Positions 32,626 to 42,105 of a DNA stretch of 64,000 nt are shown here, in pieces. A program made the position numbers and the translations under genes. The stretch covers positions 2,981,424 through 3,045,423 of the forward strand of contig NZ_BAABKM010000002.1 of the NCBI RefSeq assembly GCF_039543825.1. Reading direction: 5' to 3'. The notes beneath the pieces are model-generated. The model saw only the letters and a program-made list of their open reading frames with translations, ran no database searches and had not been told where the DNA came from. This stretch comes from Nocardioides conyzicola (GTDB lineage Bacteria > Actinomycetota > Actinomycetes > Propionibacteriales > Nocardioidaceae). Each line of letters begins with the position of its first letter. Position 1 is the stretch's first letter.

Positions 32626-34478
32626 TGACCGAGTCCACCCGACACCCGATGACGGGGAACGAGATGTCAGGGGCCAGCGAGGGCGGCATGGAGCGGCACA
32701 CGTACGACGTCGTCGTGGTCGGCGCCGGCGGTGCGGGCCTGCGGGCCGCGATCGCCGCGCACGAGGCCGGCGCCCGCACGGCCGTGGTCTGCAAGTCCCT
32801 GCTCGGCAAGGCGCACACGGTGATGGCCGAGGGCGGCATCGCCGCGGCCATGGGCAACCGCTGGCCCGAGGACAACTGGGAGGTGCACTTCCGCGACACC
32901 ATGCGTGGCGGGAAGATGCTCAACAACTGGCGGATGGCCCAGCTCCACGCCCAGGAGGCGCCCGAGCGGGTGCAGGAGCTCGAGGACTGGGGCGCGCTCT
33001 TCGACCGCACCGACGACGGGCTGATCTCGCAGCGCGACTTCGGCGGCCACAAGTACGCCCGCCTCGCCCACGTCGGCGACCGCACCGGCCTCGAGATGAT
33101 CCGCACGCTGCAGCAGCGCACGGTGCAGCTCGGCATCGACGTCTTCATGGAGTGCACCGTCACCGACCTGTTGAAGGACGACGGCAAGATCGCCGGCGCC
33201 ATCGGCTACTGGCGCGAGTCCGGCCGCTTCATCACCTTCGACGCCCCGACCGTGATCCTCGCGACCGGCGGCATCGGCAAGTCGTTCAAGGTCACCTCGA
33301 ACTCGTGGGAGTACACGGGCGACGGCCACGCGCTCGCGATGCGGGCCGGGGCCGCGCTCATCAACATGGAGTTCGTGCAGTTCCACCCGACCGGCATGGT
33401 CTGGCCGCCGTCGGTGAAGGGGCTGCTGGTCACGGAGTCGGTGCGCGGCGACGGCGGCGTCCTCAAGAACTCCGAGGGCAAGCGGTTCATGTTCGACTAC
33501 ATCCCGGAGTTCTTCAAGAGCGAGACGGCCGACACGATCGAGGAGGCCGACCGGTGGTACGACGACAAGAAGAACAACCGTCGTCCACCCGAGCTGCTGC
33601 CGCGTGACGAGGTCGCCCGGGCGATCAACTCCGAGATCAAGGCCGGCCGCGGGACGCCCCACGGCGGCATCTACCTGGACATCGCGTCGCGCCGTACGCC
33701 GGAGTTCATCCGCAAGCGGCTGCCGTCGATGTACCACCAGTTCAAGGAGCTGGCGGACGTCGACATCACGGCCGAGCCGATGGAGATCGGCCCGACCTGC
33801 CACTACGTGATGGGCGGCGTCGAGGTCGACGCGGACACGCAGGAGAGCGCGGTCACCGGCCTGTACGCCGTCGGCGAGTGCTCCGGCGGCATGCATGGCT
33901 CCAACCGGCTCGGCGGCAACTCGCTCGGCGACCTGCTGGTCTTCGGCAAGCGCGCCGGCGAGGCGGCCTCGGCGTACGCCGCCTCCCTGGGCGACGCCCG
34001 GCCCGTGGTCGACGAGGCGGACGTGAAGGCGGCGCAGGCGAGCGCGCTGGCGCCGTTCGAGGTCGAGGGCGGCGAGAACCCGTACACGATCCAGCACGAC
34101 CTGCAGCAGTCGATGAACGACCTGGTCGGGATCATCCGCACCGGGTCCGAGCTGGAGGAGTCGCTGCGCGAGATCGAGGTCTTCAAGGAACGGGCGAAGA
34201 CGATGGTCGTGGAGGGGCACCGGCAGTACAACCCCGGCTGGCACCTCGCGATCGACCTGCGCAACATGCTGATCGTCTCCGAGGCCATCGCCAAGGCCGC
34301 GCTCGCCCGTGAGGAGTCGCGCGGCGGTCACACCCGCGACGACTTCCCCACGACGGACGCCGAGGTGTGGGGCAAGAAGAACCTCGTCGTCACCCTCAAC
34401 ACCGACGGCACCGGCGTCGACCTGCACGAGAAGCCGCTCCCGGTCATGCCGGACGAGCTCAAGAAGTACTTCGACTGA
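32625..34478 (+). CDS. Succinate dehydrogenase flavoprotein subunit, second complex
   Basis: 617 aa from ATG 32625, overlapping the preceding stop by one base. FAD fold: DVVVVGAGGAGLRAAIAA (about residues 28-45), His for covalent FAD in KAHTVMAEGG, substrate loop HPTGMVWPPS, active-site VRGDGGVLKN, and GLYAVGECSGGMHGSNRLGGNSLGDLLVFG. The C-terminal domain includes NPGWHLAIDLRNML. It is only distantly similar to the other SdhA of this window and matches Rv0248c-type Sdh1 flavoproteins, which in mycobacteria pair with a menaquinone-reducing complex active under low oxygen. Succinate oxidation is the expected reaction. Confidence 0.93.
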   Translation: MTESTRHPMTGNEMSGASEGGMERHTYDVVVVGAGGAGLRAAIAAHEAGARTAVVCKSLLGKAHTVMAEGGIAAAMGNRWPEDNWEVHFRDTMRGGKMLNNWRMAQLHAQEAPERVQELEDWGALFDRTDDGLISQRDFGGHKYARLAHVGDRTGLEMIRTLQQRTVQLGIDVFMECTVTDLLKDDGKIAGAIGYWRESGRFITFDAPTVILATGGIGKSFKVTSNSWEYTGDGHALAMRAGAALINMEFVQFHPTGMVWPPSVKGLLVTESVRGDGGVLKNSEGKRFMFDYIPEFFKSETADTIEEADRWYDDKKNNRRPPELLPRDEVARAINSEIKAGRGTPHGGIYLDIASRRTPEFIRKRLPSMYHQFKELADVDITAEPMEIGPTCHYVMGGVEVDADTQESAVTGLYAVGECSGGMHGSNRLGGNSLGDLLVFGKRAGEAASAYAASLGDARPVVDEADVKAAQASALAPFEVEGGENPYTIQHDLQQSMNDLVGIIRTGSELEESLREIEVFKERAKTMVVEGHRQYNPGWHLAIDLRNMLIVSEAIAKAALAREESRGGHTRDDFPTTDAEVWGKKNLVVTLNTDGTGVDLHEKPLPVMPDELKKYFD

Positions 34479-34489
34479 GAGGCACGGAC

Positions 34490-35266
34490 ATGGGCTACGA
34501 CCTGAAGATGCGCGTCTGGCGCGGCGACCAGGACGGCGGCGACCTCGCCGACTACACCGTCGAGGTGTCCGAGGGCGAGGTCGTCCTCGACGCGCTCCAC
34601 CGGCTCCAGGCCACGCAGACCGGCGACCTGGCGATCCGGTGGAACTGCAAGGCCGGCAAGTGCGGCTCCTGCTCGGCCGAGATCAACGGCCGGCCCAAGC
34701 TGCTGTGCATGACCCGGCTGTCCGACTTCGAGCCGACCGAGACGATCACGGTCACCCCGATGCGGGCGTTCCCGGTCATACGCGACCTCGTCACGGACGT
34801 CTCGTTCAACTACGAGAAGGCCAAGGAGCTGCCGTACGCCGAGCTCCCGCCGCGCGACGCCGACGGCAAGCGGCGGATGGCGCAGATCGACGTCGAGCGG
34901 AGCCAGGAGTTCCGCAAGTGCATCGAGTGCTTCCTGTGCCAGGACACCTGCCACGTCGTCCGCGACCACGAGGACAACAAGCCCGCCTTCGCCGGACCGC
35001 GCTTCTTCCTGCGGTACGCCGAGCTCGACATGCACCCCCTCGACACCCACGACCGACGGGCGCTCGCCCAGGGCGCCGCCGGCCTCGGGATGTGCAACAT
35101 CACCAAGTGCTGCACCGAGGTGTGCCCCGAGGGCATCAAGATCACCGACAACGCGATCATCCCGATGAAGGAGCGCGTGGTCGACCGCAAGTACGACCCG
35201 CTGGTCTGGCTGGGCAGCAAGATCGGGCTGCGCAACAAGGACAACGACGGGCGGACCGAGGTCTAG
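34490..35266 (+). CDS. Succinate dehydrogenase iron-sulfur subunit, second complex
   Basis: 258 aa, 11 nt behind the flavoprotein gene. Clusters: WNCKAGKCGSCSAEING with the fourth Cys in LLCMTRL for [2Fe-2S]; CIECFLCQDTC and MCNITKCCTEVCP for the other two clusters. The opening MGYDLKMRVWRGDQDGG with an extended linker before the second cluster domain matches Rv0247c-type proteins. Its stop overlaps the stop of the convergent 138-aa gene (shared CTAG), with no terminator visible between them. Confidence 0.94.
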   Translation: MGYDLKMRVWRGDQDGGDLADYTVEVSEGEVVLDALHRLQATQTGDLAIRWNCKAGKCGSCSAEINGRPKLLCMTRLSDFEPTETITVTPMRAFPVIRDLVTDVSFNYEKAKELPYAELPPRDADGKRRMAQIDVERSQEFRKCIECFLCQDTCHVVRDHEDNKPAFAGPRFFLRYAELDMHPLDTHDRRALAQGAAGLGMCNITKCCTEVCPEGIKITDNAIIPMKERVVDRKYDPLVWLGSKIGLRNKDNDGRTEV

Positions 35267-35679
35267 CCTCCGTCGACCAGCGTCGCCGGAGGGAGCTCGC
35301 CGCGGCGGATCGCGTCGGCCGTCGCGTGGATCCGCAGGCCGCTCTCCTGCCAGTCGCCGGCCAGCGTCTCCCAGTAGGGCCGCCACCCGCGGCGTACCTC
35401 CACGGTCCAGTGGCGCCCGAACAGCGCGCGGCCGAGGACGGCGAAGGGCAGCACGACCAGCACCAGCAGGAACTCCACCCCGGCGACCAGCGCCAGCACG
35501 ACGAACGGCAGCGCGATGACCAGCAGCACGATCCCGATGACCGCGCTGACCGGGTCGTCCCCGAGGTGCCCGATCCCGAGGTCGGGGACCGAGTCCATGG
35601 CGCCCTTCAGCCGGCGACGCCACGGCACCCATCGGCGGCTGACCCGCCACACCTGACCGTCCGGCGACCGCACCTTCAC
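35263..35679 (-). CDS. Hypothetical membrane protein
   Basis: 138 aa. A basic N-terminus (VWRVSRRWVPWRRRLKG) precedes a hydrophobic hairpin at about residues 45-83 (two spans: VIGIVLLVIALPFVVLALVAG and LLVLVVLPFAVLGRALF), then a soluble C-terminal region (RRGWRPYWETLAGDWQESGLRIHATADAIRRGELPP). Actinobacteria often have such two-span proteins of unknown role. The RRGW...W/ESGL segment looks conserved but I cannot name the family. Convergent, end-overlapping with the second sdhB. Confidence 0.75.
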   Translation of the reverse strand: MKVRSPDGQVWRVSRRWVPWRRRLKGAMDSVPDLGIGHLGDDPVSAVIGIVLLVIALPFVVLALVAGVEFLLVLVVLPFAVLGRALFGRHWTVEVRRGWRPYWETLAGDWQESGLRIHATADAIRRGELPPATLVDGG

Positions 35680-35700
35680 GGTCGTCAGGGTAGGAGGTGG

Positions 35701-35850
35701 TCAGCTGATGATGCCGACGAACGCGCGGGACGCGACGTACGTCGCCCCGCCGAGCGCCGCCGCCACGAGCGCGGTGACCAGCACGATGGTGAGGAACGCG
35801 CGCAGCGCCGCGCCCCGCCTGGTCGGCTCGCCGATCTCCCTGACTGACAT
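35701..35850 (-). CDS. Very small single-span membrane protein
   Basis: 49 aa from ATG 35850 with a strong ribosome site (GGGAGGAGA, about 8 nt upstream). Basic N-terminal part (SVREIGEPTRRGAALR), then one membrane helix (about residues 18-43, AFLTIVLVTALVAAALGGATYVASRAF). It lies 21 nt upstream of the 138-aa membrane protein gene on the same strand and is probably co-transcribed. No known family. Confidence 0.6.
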   Translation of the reverse strand: MSVREIGEPTRRGAALRAFLTIVLVTALVAAALGGATYVASRAFVGIIS

Positions 35851-36015
35851 GTGACCATCTCCTCCCGAGTGTCCTGACACCCCTATGACGCGGTGGTAGG
35901 CGGCCACGTTGCCCTCGGTCGGTCACGACCTGGTCACGGTTGTCGGTGGTGGACCCGGCTCGAAACCAGAACGCCGAAAAGGTCACACTCTGTAGCCGAC
36001 GTCACGTCGCGCTCC

Positions 36016-36021
36016 TATCGT
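36016..36021 (+). promoter_or_regulatory. -10 box of leaderless mutA operon
   Basis: TATCGT, 7 nt before the ATG at 36029. Confidence 0.5.
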
Positions 36022-36028
36022 TCGCTGC

Positions 36029-37690
36029 ATGACTGTCGAGGGTGGGCTGGACGAGCCCGGTGAGCTGGAGCCTGCGCAGGGCTCGCTCCACCTGGCGGCC
36101 CCGGAGGACGCGTGGACGGTGGCCGACTGGGAGCGGGAGGCGGCCGCGGTGCTCCGCAAGGGGCGCCGGCTGGGCGCGGACGACGCCGACGACCTGGTCT
36201 GGGCCAAGCTGACGCGGACGACGCTCGACGGCATCGGGGTGACCCCGCTCGGCATCCCGGCAGACCTCGACGACCTCGAGACCAGCGGCCGGCCGACCCG
36301 GCAGGGTGACTGGGACGTCCGGGCGTACGTCGACGGGCGTGACGCCGAGCTGGCCAACGAGGAGTCCCTCCTCGACCTCGACGGCGGCGTGACCAGCCTG
36401 TGGCTGCGCGTGGACCCCGACACCGACCTCGCCGTCCTGCTCAAGGGCGTGCTGCTCGACCTGGCCCCCGTCGTGCTCGATGGCGCCGACCCGGCCGCCG
36501 CCGCGGCGTACCTCACCGGACGCGAGCTCCACCCCGAGACCAACCTCGGCGTCCCCGCGGCCGCCGCCACCGCCGAGATCGCGGCGGCGGCCCGCAAGCT
36601 CGAGATCCGCGGGTTCGTCGTCGACGCCACCCGGGTCCACGACCGCGGCGCCTCGGACGCCCAGGAGCTCGGCTGGTCGATGGCCGCCGGCGCGGCGTAC
36701 CTCCGCACCCTGGCGGACGCCGGCCTCAGCGTCGACGAGGCCGCGAGCCTGGTCGAGTTCCGCTACGCCGTGACCGACGAGCAGTTCCCCTCGATCGCCA
36801 AGCTCCGCGCCGCCCGCCGCCTCTGGTCCCGCGTCCTCGAGATCAGCCAGGCGGAGCCTCGCGAGATGCGCCTCCACGCCGTCACCAGCCGCCCGATGAT
36901 GAGCAAGTACGACCCGTGGGTCAACATGCTCCGCACGACGGTCGCGGCGTTCGCCGCCGGCGTCGGGGGAGCGGACAGCGTCACCGTGGTGCCCTTCGAC
37001 AGCCCGCTCGGCCGGCCCGACGCCCTCGGCCGCCGGATCGCGCGCAACACCTCCCACCTGCTCATCGACGAGTCGCACGTCGCGCACGTGGCCGACCCGG
37101 CCGGTGGGTCGTACGCCGTCGAGAAGCTCACCGACGACCTGGCCCGCGCGGCGTGGGACGTCTTCGGCCGGCTCGACGACGGGGCCGACCTGGACGTCGA
37201 GATCGCCGCGGCGGTCAAGCGGCGCGAGGCCGAGATCGCCCGGCGGGAGCGCCCGATCACCGGCCTGACCGAGTTCCCCCACCTCGACGAGGTGCTGCCC
37301 GAGCGCACCCCCACCGACGAGTGGGACGGCGTCCGCCGCTACGGCGCCAGCTTCGAGGCGCTCCGCGACGAGCCGCCGGCGAGCGCGGTCTTCCTGGCCA
37401 CGCTCGGCACCGTCGCTCAGCACACCGCCCGCGCGACCTTCGCCACCAACCTGCTGGCGGCCGGGGGCATCCGCGCCGCGACGGGGGAGCACGACGGCCA
37501 GCGGGTCGTCTGCCTCGCCGGCACCGACGCGGCGTACGACGAGCAGGGTGCCGACACCGCGGCCCGGCTGCGGAGCAACGGCGCCGAGTGGGTCATCGTG
37601 GCCGGCAAGCCTCGCGACTGGGCCGACGACAACTGCGCGATGGGCGTCGACGCCCTGGACTTCCTGACCCGGACGAGGGAGAAGCTGTGA
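36029..37690 (+). CDS. mutA: Methylmalonyl-CoA mutase small (beta) subunit
   Basis: 553 aa. This subunit has the mutase barrel fold but no functional cobalamin binding; it stabilises MutB in the heterodimer. Recognisable segments: [110 protein letters not shown]. The C-terminal region (residues about 440-550) resembles the B12-binding fold but lacks Asp-x-His-x-x-Gly, as expected for MutA. Shorter than the roughly 620-640 aa typical of the family, mostly in the N-terminus. GTGA overlap with mutB. Confidence 0.94.
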   Translation: MTVEGGLDEPGELEPAQGSLHLAAPEDAWTVADWEREAAAVLRKGRRLGADDADDLVWAKLTRTTLDGIGVTPLGIPADLDDLETSGRPTRQGDWDVRAYVDGRDAELANEESLLDLDGGVTSLWLRVDPDTDLAVLLKGVLLDLAPVVLDGADPAAAAAYLTGRELHPETNLGVPAAAATAEIAAAARKLEIRGFVVDATRVHDRGASDAQELGWSMAAGAAYLRTLADAGLSVDEAASLVEFRYAVTDEQFPSIAKLRAARRLWSRVLEISQAEPREMRLHAVTSRPMMSKYDPWVNMLRTTVAAFAAGVGGADSVTVVPFDSPLGRPDALGRRIARNTSHLLIDESHVAHVADPAGGSYAVEKLTDDLARAAWDVFGRLDDGADLDVEIAAAVKRREAEIARRERPITGLTEFPHLDEVLPERTPTDEWDGVRRYGASFEALRDEPPASAVFLATLGTVAQHTARATFATNLLAAGGIRAATGEHDGQRVVCLAGTDAAYDEQGADTAARLRSNGAEWVIVAGKPRDWADDNCAMGVDALDFLTRTREKL

Positions 37691-39855
37691 GCATCCCGAG
37701 GAGCTTCAACGGCCTCCCGTTGAGCGACCCGTCGAGGTGGACGATGGGCTGGCCCGACAACAAGCCGTGGACCTCGCCCGAGGGGATCGAGATCCAGTCC
37801 TTCTACAACGACGGGCACCTCGAGGGCCTCGACGCGCTCGACACCCTGCCCGGCCTGAGCCCGTTCCTGCGCGGGCCCTACCCGACGATGTACACGACCC
37901 AGCCGTGGACGATCCGGCAGTACGCCGGGTTCTCGACCGCCGAGGAGTCCAACGCCTTCTACCGCCGCAACCTCGCGGCCGGGCAGAAGGGGCTCAGCGT
38001 CGCCTTCGACCTCGCGACCCACCGCGGCTACGACTCCGACCACCCGCGGGTGCGCGGTGACGTCGGCATGGCCGGCGTGGCGATCGACTCGATCTACGAC
38101 ACCCGCACCCTCTTCGACGGCATCCCGCTCGACGAGATGTCGGTGTCGATGACCATGAACGGCGCCGTGCTGCCCGTGCTCGCCCTCTACATCGCGGCGG
38201 CCGAGGAGCAGGGGGTGAAGCCGGAGCAGCTCGCGGGGACGATCCAGAACGACATCCTCAAGGAGTTCATGGTCCGCAACACCTACATCTACCCGCCGGC
38301 GCCGAGCATGCGGATCATCTCCGACATCTTCAGCTACACCTCCGCGAAGATGCCGCGCTTCAACTCGATCTCGATCTCGGGCTACCACATCCAGGAGGCC
38401 GGGGCGACGGCCGACCTGGAGCTCGCGTACACGCTTGCCGACGGTGTCGAGTACATCCGCGCCGGGCTCGCGACCGGCATGACGATCGACCAGTTCGCGC
38501 CGCGGCTGTCCTTCTTCTGGGCGATCGGCATGAACTTCTTCATGGAGATCGCCAAGATGCGCGCCGCCCGCGCCCTGTGGGCCAGGCTCGTGCGCGAGTT
38601 CGAGCCGCAGAACCCCAAGTCGCTCAGCCTGCGCACCCACAGCCAGACCTCCGGCTGGTCGCTGACCGCGCAGGACGTCTTCAACAACGTCCAGCGCACC
38701 GCGATCGAGGCGATGGCCGCGACCCAGGGCCACACCCAGTCGCTGCACACCAACGCCCTCGACGAGGCGATCGCGCTGCCCACGGACTTCTCGGCCCGGA
38801 TCGCGCGCAACACCCAGCTCCTGCTGCAGCAGGAGAGCGGCACGACGGGCACGATCGACCCCTGGGCCGGCTCCTACTACGTGGAGCGGCTGACGCACGA
38901 CCTCGCCGAGCGCGCCTGGGCGCACATCCAGGAGGCCGAGCAGGCCGGCGGCATGGCCGCCGCCATCGAGCAGGGCATCCCCAAGATGCGCATCGAGGAG
39001 GCGGCCGCCCGCACCCAGGCCCGGATCGACTCCGGCGCCCAGAAGGTGATCGGCGTCAACACCTACCGCCTCGCCGCCGAGGACAAGCTGGATGTGCTCC
39101 GGGTCGACAACGACGACGTCTACCGCCAGCAGATCGCCAAGCTCGAGCGGCTGCGCGCCGAGCGCAACGACGACGACGTACGCCGCGCCCTCGAGGCCCT
39201 GACCGGCTCGGCCGAGCGGGGTCCCGACGGGGGCCCCGGGCTCGACGGCAACCTGCTCGCGCTCGCGGTCGACGCCGCCCGGGCCAAGGCCACCGTCGGC
39301 GAGATCTCCGACGCGCTGGAGAAGGTCTACGGCCGGCACCAGGCCGTGATCCGTACGATCAGCGGCGTGTACAGGGACGAGTCGAGCCACGGCGACGGCT
39401 CCCTGCTCCAGCAGGTCCTGGACGCGACCGAGGAGTTCGAGGAGGCCGAGGGGCGCCGCCCGCGCATCCTGGTCGCCAAGATGGGCCAGGACGGCCACGA
39501 CCGCGGCCAGAAGGTGATCGTCAGCGCCTTCGCCGACATGGGCTTCGACGTCGACGTGGGCCCGCTCTTCTCGACGCCCGAGGAGGTCGCCCAGCAGGCG
39601 GTGGACGCCGACGTGCACATCGTCGGGGTCTCGTCGCTGGCGGCCGGCCACCTGGCGCTGCTGCCTGCCCTCAAGCAGGCGCTCGCCGACCAGGGCCGTC
39701 CCGACATCATGGTCGTCATCGGCGGCGTGATCCCGCCCGACGACGTGCCCACGCTGCAGGAGATGGGCGCCGCCGCGGTCTTCCTGCCCGGCACGGTCAT
39801 CGCCGAGTCCGCGCTCGACCTCCTGGCCAAGCTGCGCGACCAGCTCGACCACTAG
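37687..39855 (+). CDS. mutB: Methylmalonyl-CoA mutase large (alpha) subunit
   Basis: 722 aa from GTG 37687, standard length. It converts (R)-methylmalonyl-CoA to succinyl-CoA with adenosylcobalamin. The substrate barrel includes [28 protein letters not shown] and [34 protein letters not shown] and [12 protein letters not shown] line the channel; [16 protein letters not shown] and [12 protein letters not shown] are family signatures. The C-terminal cobalamin domain has [13 protein letters not shown] (lower-axial His in Asp-x-His-x-x-Gly) and [10 protein letters not shown]. Translationally coupled to mutA and followed after 2 nt by meaB. Confidence 0.97.
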   Translation: MSIPRSFNGLPLSDPSRWTMGWPDNKPWTSPEGIEIQSFYNDGHLEGLDALDTLPGLSPFLRGPYPTMYTTQPWTIRQYAGFSTAEESNAFYRRNLAAGQKGLSVAFDLATHRGYDSDHPRVRGDVGMAGVAIDSIYDTRTLFDGIPLDEMSVSMTMNGAVLPVLALYIAAAEEQGVKPEQLAGTIQNDILKEFMVRNTYIYPPAPSMRIISDIFSYTSAKMPRFNSISISGYHIQEAGATADLELAYTLADGVEYIRAGLATGMTIDQFAPRLSFFWAIGMNFFMEIAKMRAARALWARLVREFEPQNPKSLSLRTHSQTSGWSLTAQDVFNNVQRTAIEAMAATQGHTQSLHTNALDEAIALPTDFSARIARNTQLLLQQESGTTGTIDPWAGSYYVERLTHDLAERAWAHIQEAEQAGGMAAAIEQGIPKMRIEEAAARTQARIDSGAQKVIGVNTYRLAAEDKLDVLRVDNDDVYRQQIAKLERLRAERNDDDVRRALEALTGSAERGPDGGPGLDGNLLALAVDAARAKATVGEISDALEKVYGRHQAVIRTISGVYRDESSHGDGSLLQQVLDATEEFEEAEGRRPRILVAKMGQDGHDRGQKVIVSAFADMGFDVDVGPLFSTPEEVAQQAVDADVHIVGVSSLAAGHLALLPALKQALADQGRPDIMVVIGGVIPPDDVPTLQEMGAAAVFLPGTVIAESALDLLAKLRDQLDH

Positions 39856-39857
39856 GC

Positions 39858-40829
39858 ATGCCCACCGTCGAGGCGCTCGTCGCGGGGATCCGGGAGGGCC
39901 GCCGTGCGGCCGTCTCGCAGGCGATCACGCTGGTCGAGTCGACCAGCCGCCGGCACCGGGACCAGGCACGGGAGCTGCTGACCGAGCTCGCGTCCGCCCC
40001 GGGCGAGTCGGTGCGGGTCGGCATCTCCGGCGTGCCCGGGGTCGGGAAGTCCACGTTCATCGAGGCCCTCGGCTCCCGCCTCACCGCCGCCGGCCACCGC
40101 GTCGGCGTGCTGGCCGTGGACCCGTCCAGCGTCCGCACCGGCGGGTCCGTGCTCGGCGACAAGACCCGGATGGCGCGGCTGGCCACCGACCCGCACGCCT
40201 TCATCCGGCCCTCGCCCAGCGCCGGCACGCTCGGCGGCGTCGCGCGCGCGACCGTGCAGGCGATGGCGGTGCTCGAGGCCGCGTCGTACGACGTCGTGCT
40301 GGTCGAGACCGTCGGCGTCGGCCAGTCCGAGGTGACCGTGGCCGGGATGGTCGACACGTTCCTCTTCCTGACCCTGGCCCGCACCGGCGACCAGCTCCAG
40401 GGCATCAAGAAGGGCATCCTCGAGATCGCCGACGTGATCGCGGTCAACAAGGCCGACGGCGACCGGCAGCAGGAGGCCAAGGTCGCCGCGCGCGACCTCG
40501 CCGGCGCGCTGCGCCTCGTGCGCGGACACGGCGAGTGGGCGCCTCCGGTGATCACCTGCTCGGCGCTCGAGGACAGCGGGGTCGACGACGTCTGGGAGCG
40601 GATCGGGTCGCACCGCGAGCACCTCGGCGCGACCGGGCTCGCCGACAAGCGCGCCCACCAGCAGCTCGACTTCACTTGGGCGCTGGTCCGCGACGAGCTC
40701 GACCAGCGGCTGCGGCACTCGGTCGGCGTACGCGCCATGCGCGACGAGGTGCGCGCCGCCGTGCTGGCCGGCGAGCTCCCCGCCACCGTCGCGGCCGATC
40801 GGATCCTCGCGGCGTACGACCGGAACTGA
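39858..40829 (+). CDS. meaB: MeaB-type GTPase chaperone of methylmalonyl-CoA mutase
   Basis: 323 aa G3E-family GTPase that loads and protects the cobalamin of MutB. Walker A GVPGVGKST (about residues 57-65), switch segment LAVDPSS near 85-91, Mg site and Walker B VLVETVGVGQSE (about 150-161), base-recognition NKAD (about 196-199), and the C-terminal dimerisation arm. The ATG starts 2 nt after the mutB stop. Family names vary (meaB/argK); the LAO/AO transport label sometimes used is historical. Confidence 0.95.
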   Translation: MPTVEALVAGIREGRRAAVSQAITLVESTSRRHRDQARELLTELASAPGESVRVGISGVPGVGKSTFIEALGSRLTAAGHRVGVLAVDPSSVRTGGSVLGDKTRMARLATDPHAFIRPSPSAGTLGGVARATVQAMAVLEAASYDVVLVETVGVGQSEVTVAGMVDTFLFLTLARTGDQLQGIKKGILEIADVIAVNKADGDRQQEAKVAARDLAGALRLVRGHGEWAPPVITCSALEDSGVDDVWERIGSHREHLGATGLADKRAHQQLDFTWALVRDELDQRLRHSVGVRAMRDEVRAAVLAGELPATVAADRILAAYDRN

Positions 40830-40942
40830 CCCTCTCGGCCCATCTGGCGCGCCAGCGATATAGGCCATATTGACCATGCGCCGGGCGTCTGTGGCGGGCG
40901 ACACTCGGTCGGTCCCACTCCATTCGTCTCCGGAGGCAGTAC

Positions 40943-42031
40943 ATGCGCATCAACCGGATCGCCGCGGTGTCGGCGACGCTCGCACTCGCAGCCACGACGG
41001 CTGCGGTCCTGCCGGCCGGCCAGGCCGCGGCGCCCCAGCCCAAGACTCTCGCCAAGCACCTCGTCGCCCCGCTCAGCGCGGCGGTCGACGACGACGGCAC
41101 GGCGTACGTCACCCAGAACTTCGCGGGCCTGCTCACCAAGGTCCGCCCGGGCAAGAAGGCCACGACCGTCTATGCCAGCAAGGGTGGCAACGAGGTCGGC
41201 GGCGTCTCCGTCTTCCACGGCAAGCTGGTCTTCACCGAGACCGCCAGCGACGCGAAGGGCAACCCCTCGAAGTCGTGGGTGAAGTGGATCGCCCCGTCGG
41301 GCAAGGTGCGCACCCTCGCCAACGTCCGTAGGTACGAGAACGACAAGAACCCCGATGGCAAGGTCACCTACGGCGTCCGCACCATCGACGAGACGTGCGC
41401 CGGCCAGTGGCCGGCCGAGGCCGGGCCGCCGAAGTACGACGGGGCGAAGGACTCGCACCCGTACGCCACGCTCCAGACCGACGAGGGCACGACCTTCGTC
41501 GCCGACGCCGGCATGAACGCGGTGATCACGATCTCGCCGCGCGGCAAGATCCGCACGCTCGCGGTCCTGCCCGCGGTTCCGGTCACGATCACCGCCGAGG
41601 TGGCCGGCGCCATGGGCCTGCCCGAGTGTGCCGTCGGCCAGACCTACTACGGCGAGCCCGTGCCGACCGACGTCGCGCTCGACGACGGCAAGCTCGTCGT
41701 GACCACGGAGGGCGGCGGCCTCGGTGAGCAGATGCCGCTGGGGTCGGTCTACCGCGTGGGCCTCAAGAGCGGGAAGGTGAAGAAGGTCGTCGGCGGCCTG
41801 TTCGCGCCGGTCGGCGTCGCCGTCGGCAGGAACGGCGACCTCTTCGTCTCGCAGCTCTTCGGCGGCGAGATCTCTCGCATCAAGCACGGGACCACGAAGG
41901 TCCGCACGTACGCCGAGGCGGGCCTCCCCGCGGCCGTCGAGTGGACGTCGCGCGGGCTCTACGCCACCGTCGACGCGGTGCCGCCGGAGGAAGGCGCGCC
42001 GAACGGCAAGCTGGTGCGCTTCCGGCGCTGA
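40943..42031 (+). CDS. ScyD/ScyE family secreted beta-propeller protein
   Basis: 362 aa with a clear signal peptide (about 30 aa, ending PAGQAAA). The mature part is built of beta-propeller-like repeats (LVAPLSAAVDDDGTAYVTQNFAGLLTKV, TTFVADAGMNAVITISPRGKIRTL, VPTDVALDDGKLVVTTEGG, PVGVAVGRNGDLFVSQLFGGEISRI), the ScyD/ScyE domain. Such proteins are common and secreted in actinobacteria; the name comes from the cyanobacterial scytonemin cluster and does not imply that pathway here. GGAGG sits 7-8 nt before the ATG. Single gene after the mut operon. Confidence 0.85.
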   Translation: MRINRIAAVSATLALAATTAAVLPAGQAAAPQPKTLAKHLVAPLSAAVDDDGTAYVTQNFAGLLTKVRPGKKATTVYASKGGNEVGGVSVFHGKLVFTETASDAKGNPSKSWVKWIAPSGKVRTLANVRRYENDKNPDGKVTYGVRTIDETCAGQWPAEAGPPKYDGAKDSHPYATLQTDEGTTFVADAGMNAVITISPRGKIRTLAVLPAVPVTITAEVAGAMGLPECAVGQTYYGEPVPTDVALDDGKLVVTTEGGGLGEQMPLGSVYRVGLKSGKVKKVVGGLFAPVGVAVGRNGDLFVSQLFGGEISRIKHGTTKVRTYAEAGLPAAVEWTSRGLYATVDAVPPEEGAPNGKLVRFRR

Positions 42032-42092
42032 GCCACGAGCGGGGGAGCAGGTCCCGGGTGAGCGCCCGGGGCCCGCTCTCTCTGCGCTCCGG

Positions 42093-42098
42093 TAGCCT
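42093..42098 (+). promoter_or_regulatory. -10 box of leaderless M20 gene
   Basis: TAGCCT, 7 nt before the ATG at 42106. Confidence 0.5.
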
Positions 42099-42105
42099 CG
42101 TGCCG

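Noticed and set aside
34328..35986. Long minus-strand frame across the second sdhB and membrane protein genes
   Set aside because: It runs antisense to SdhB with intact cluster motifs and has biased shadow composition.
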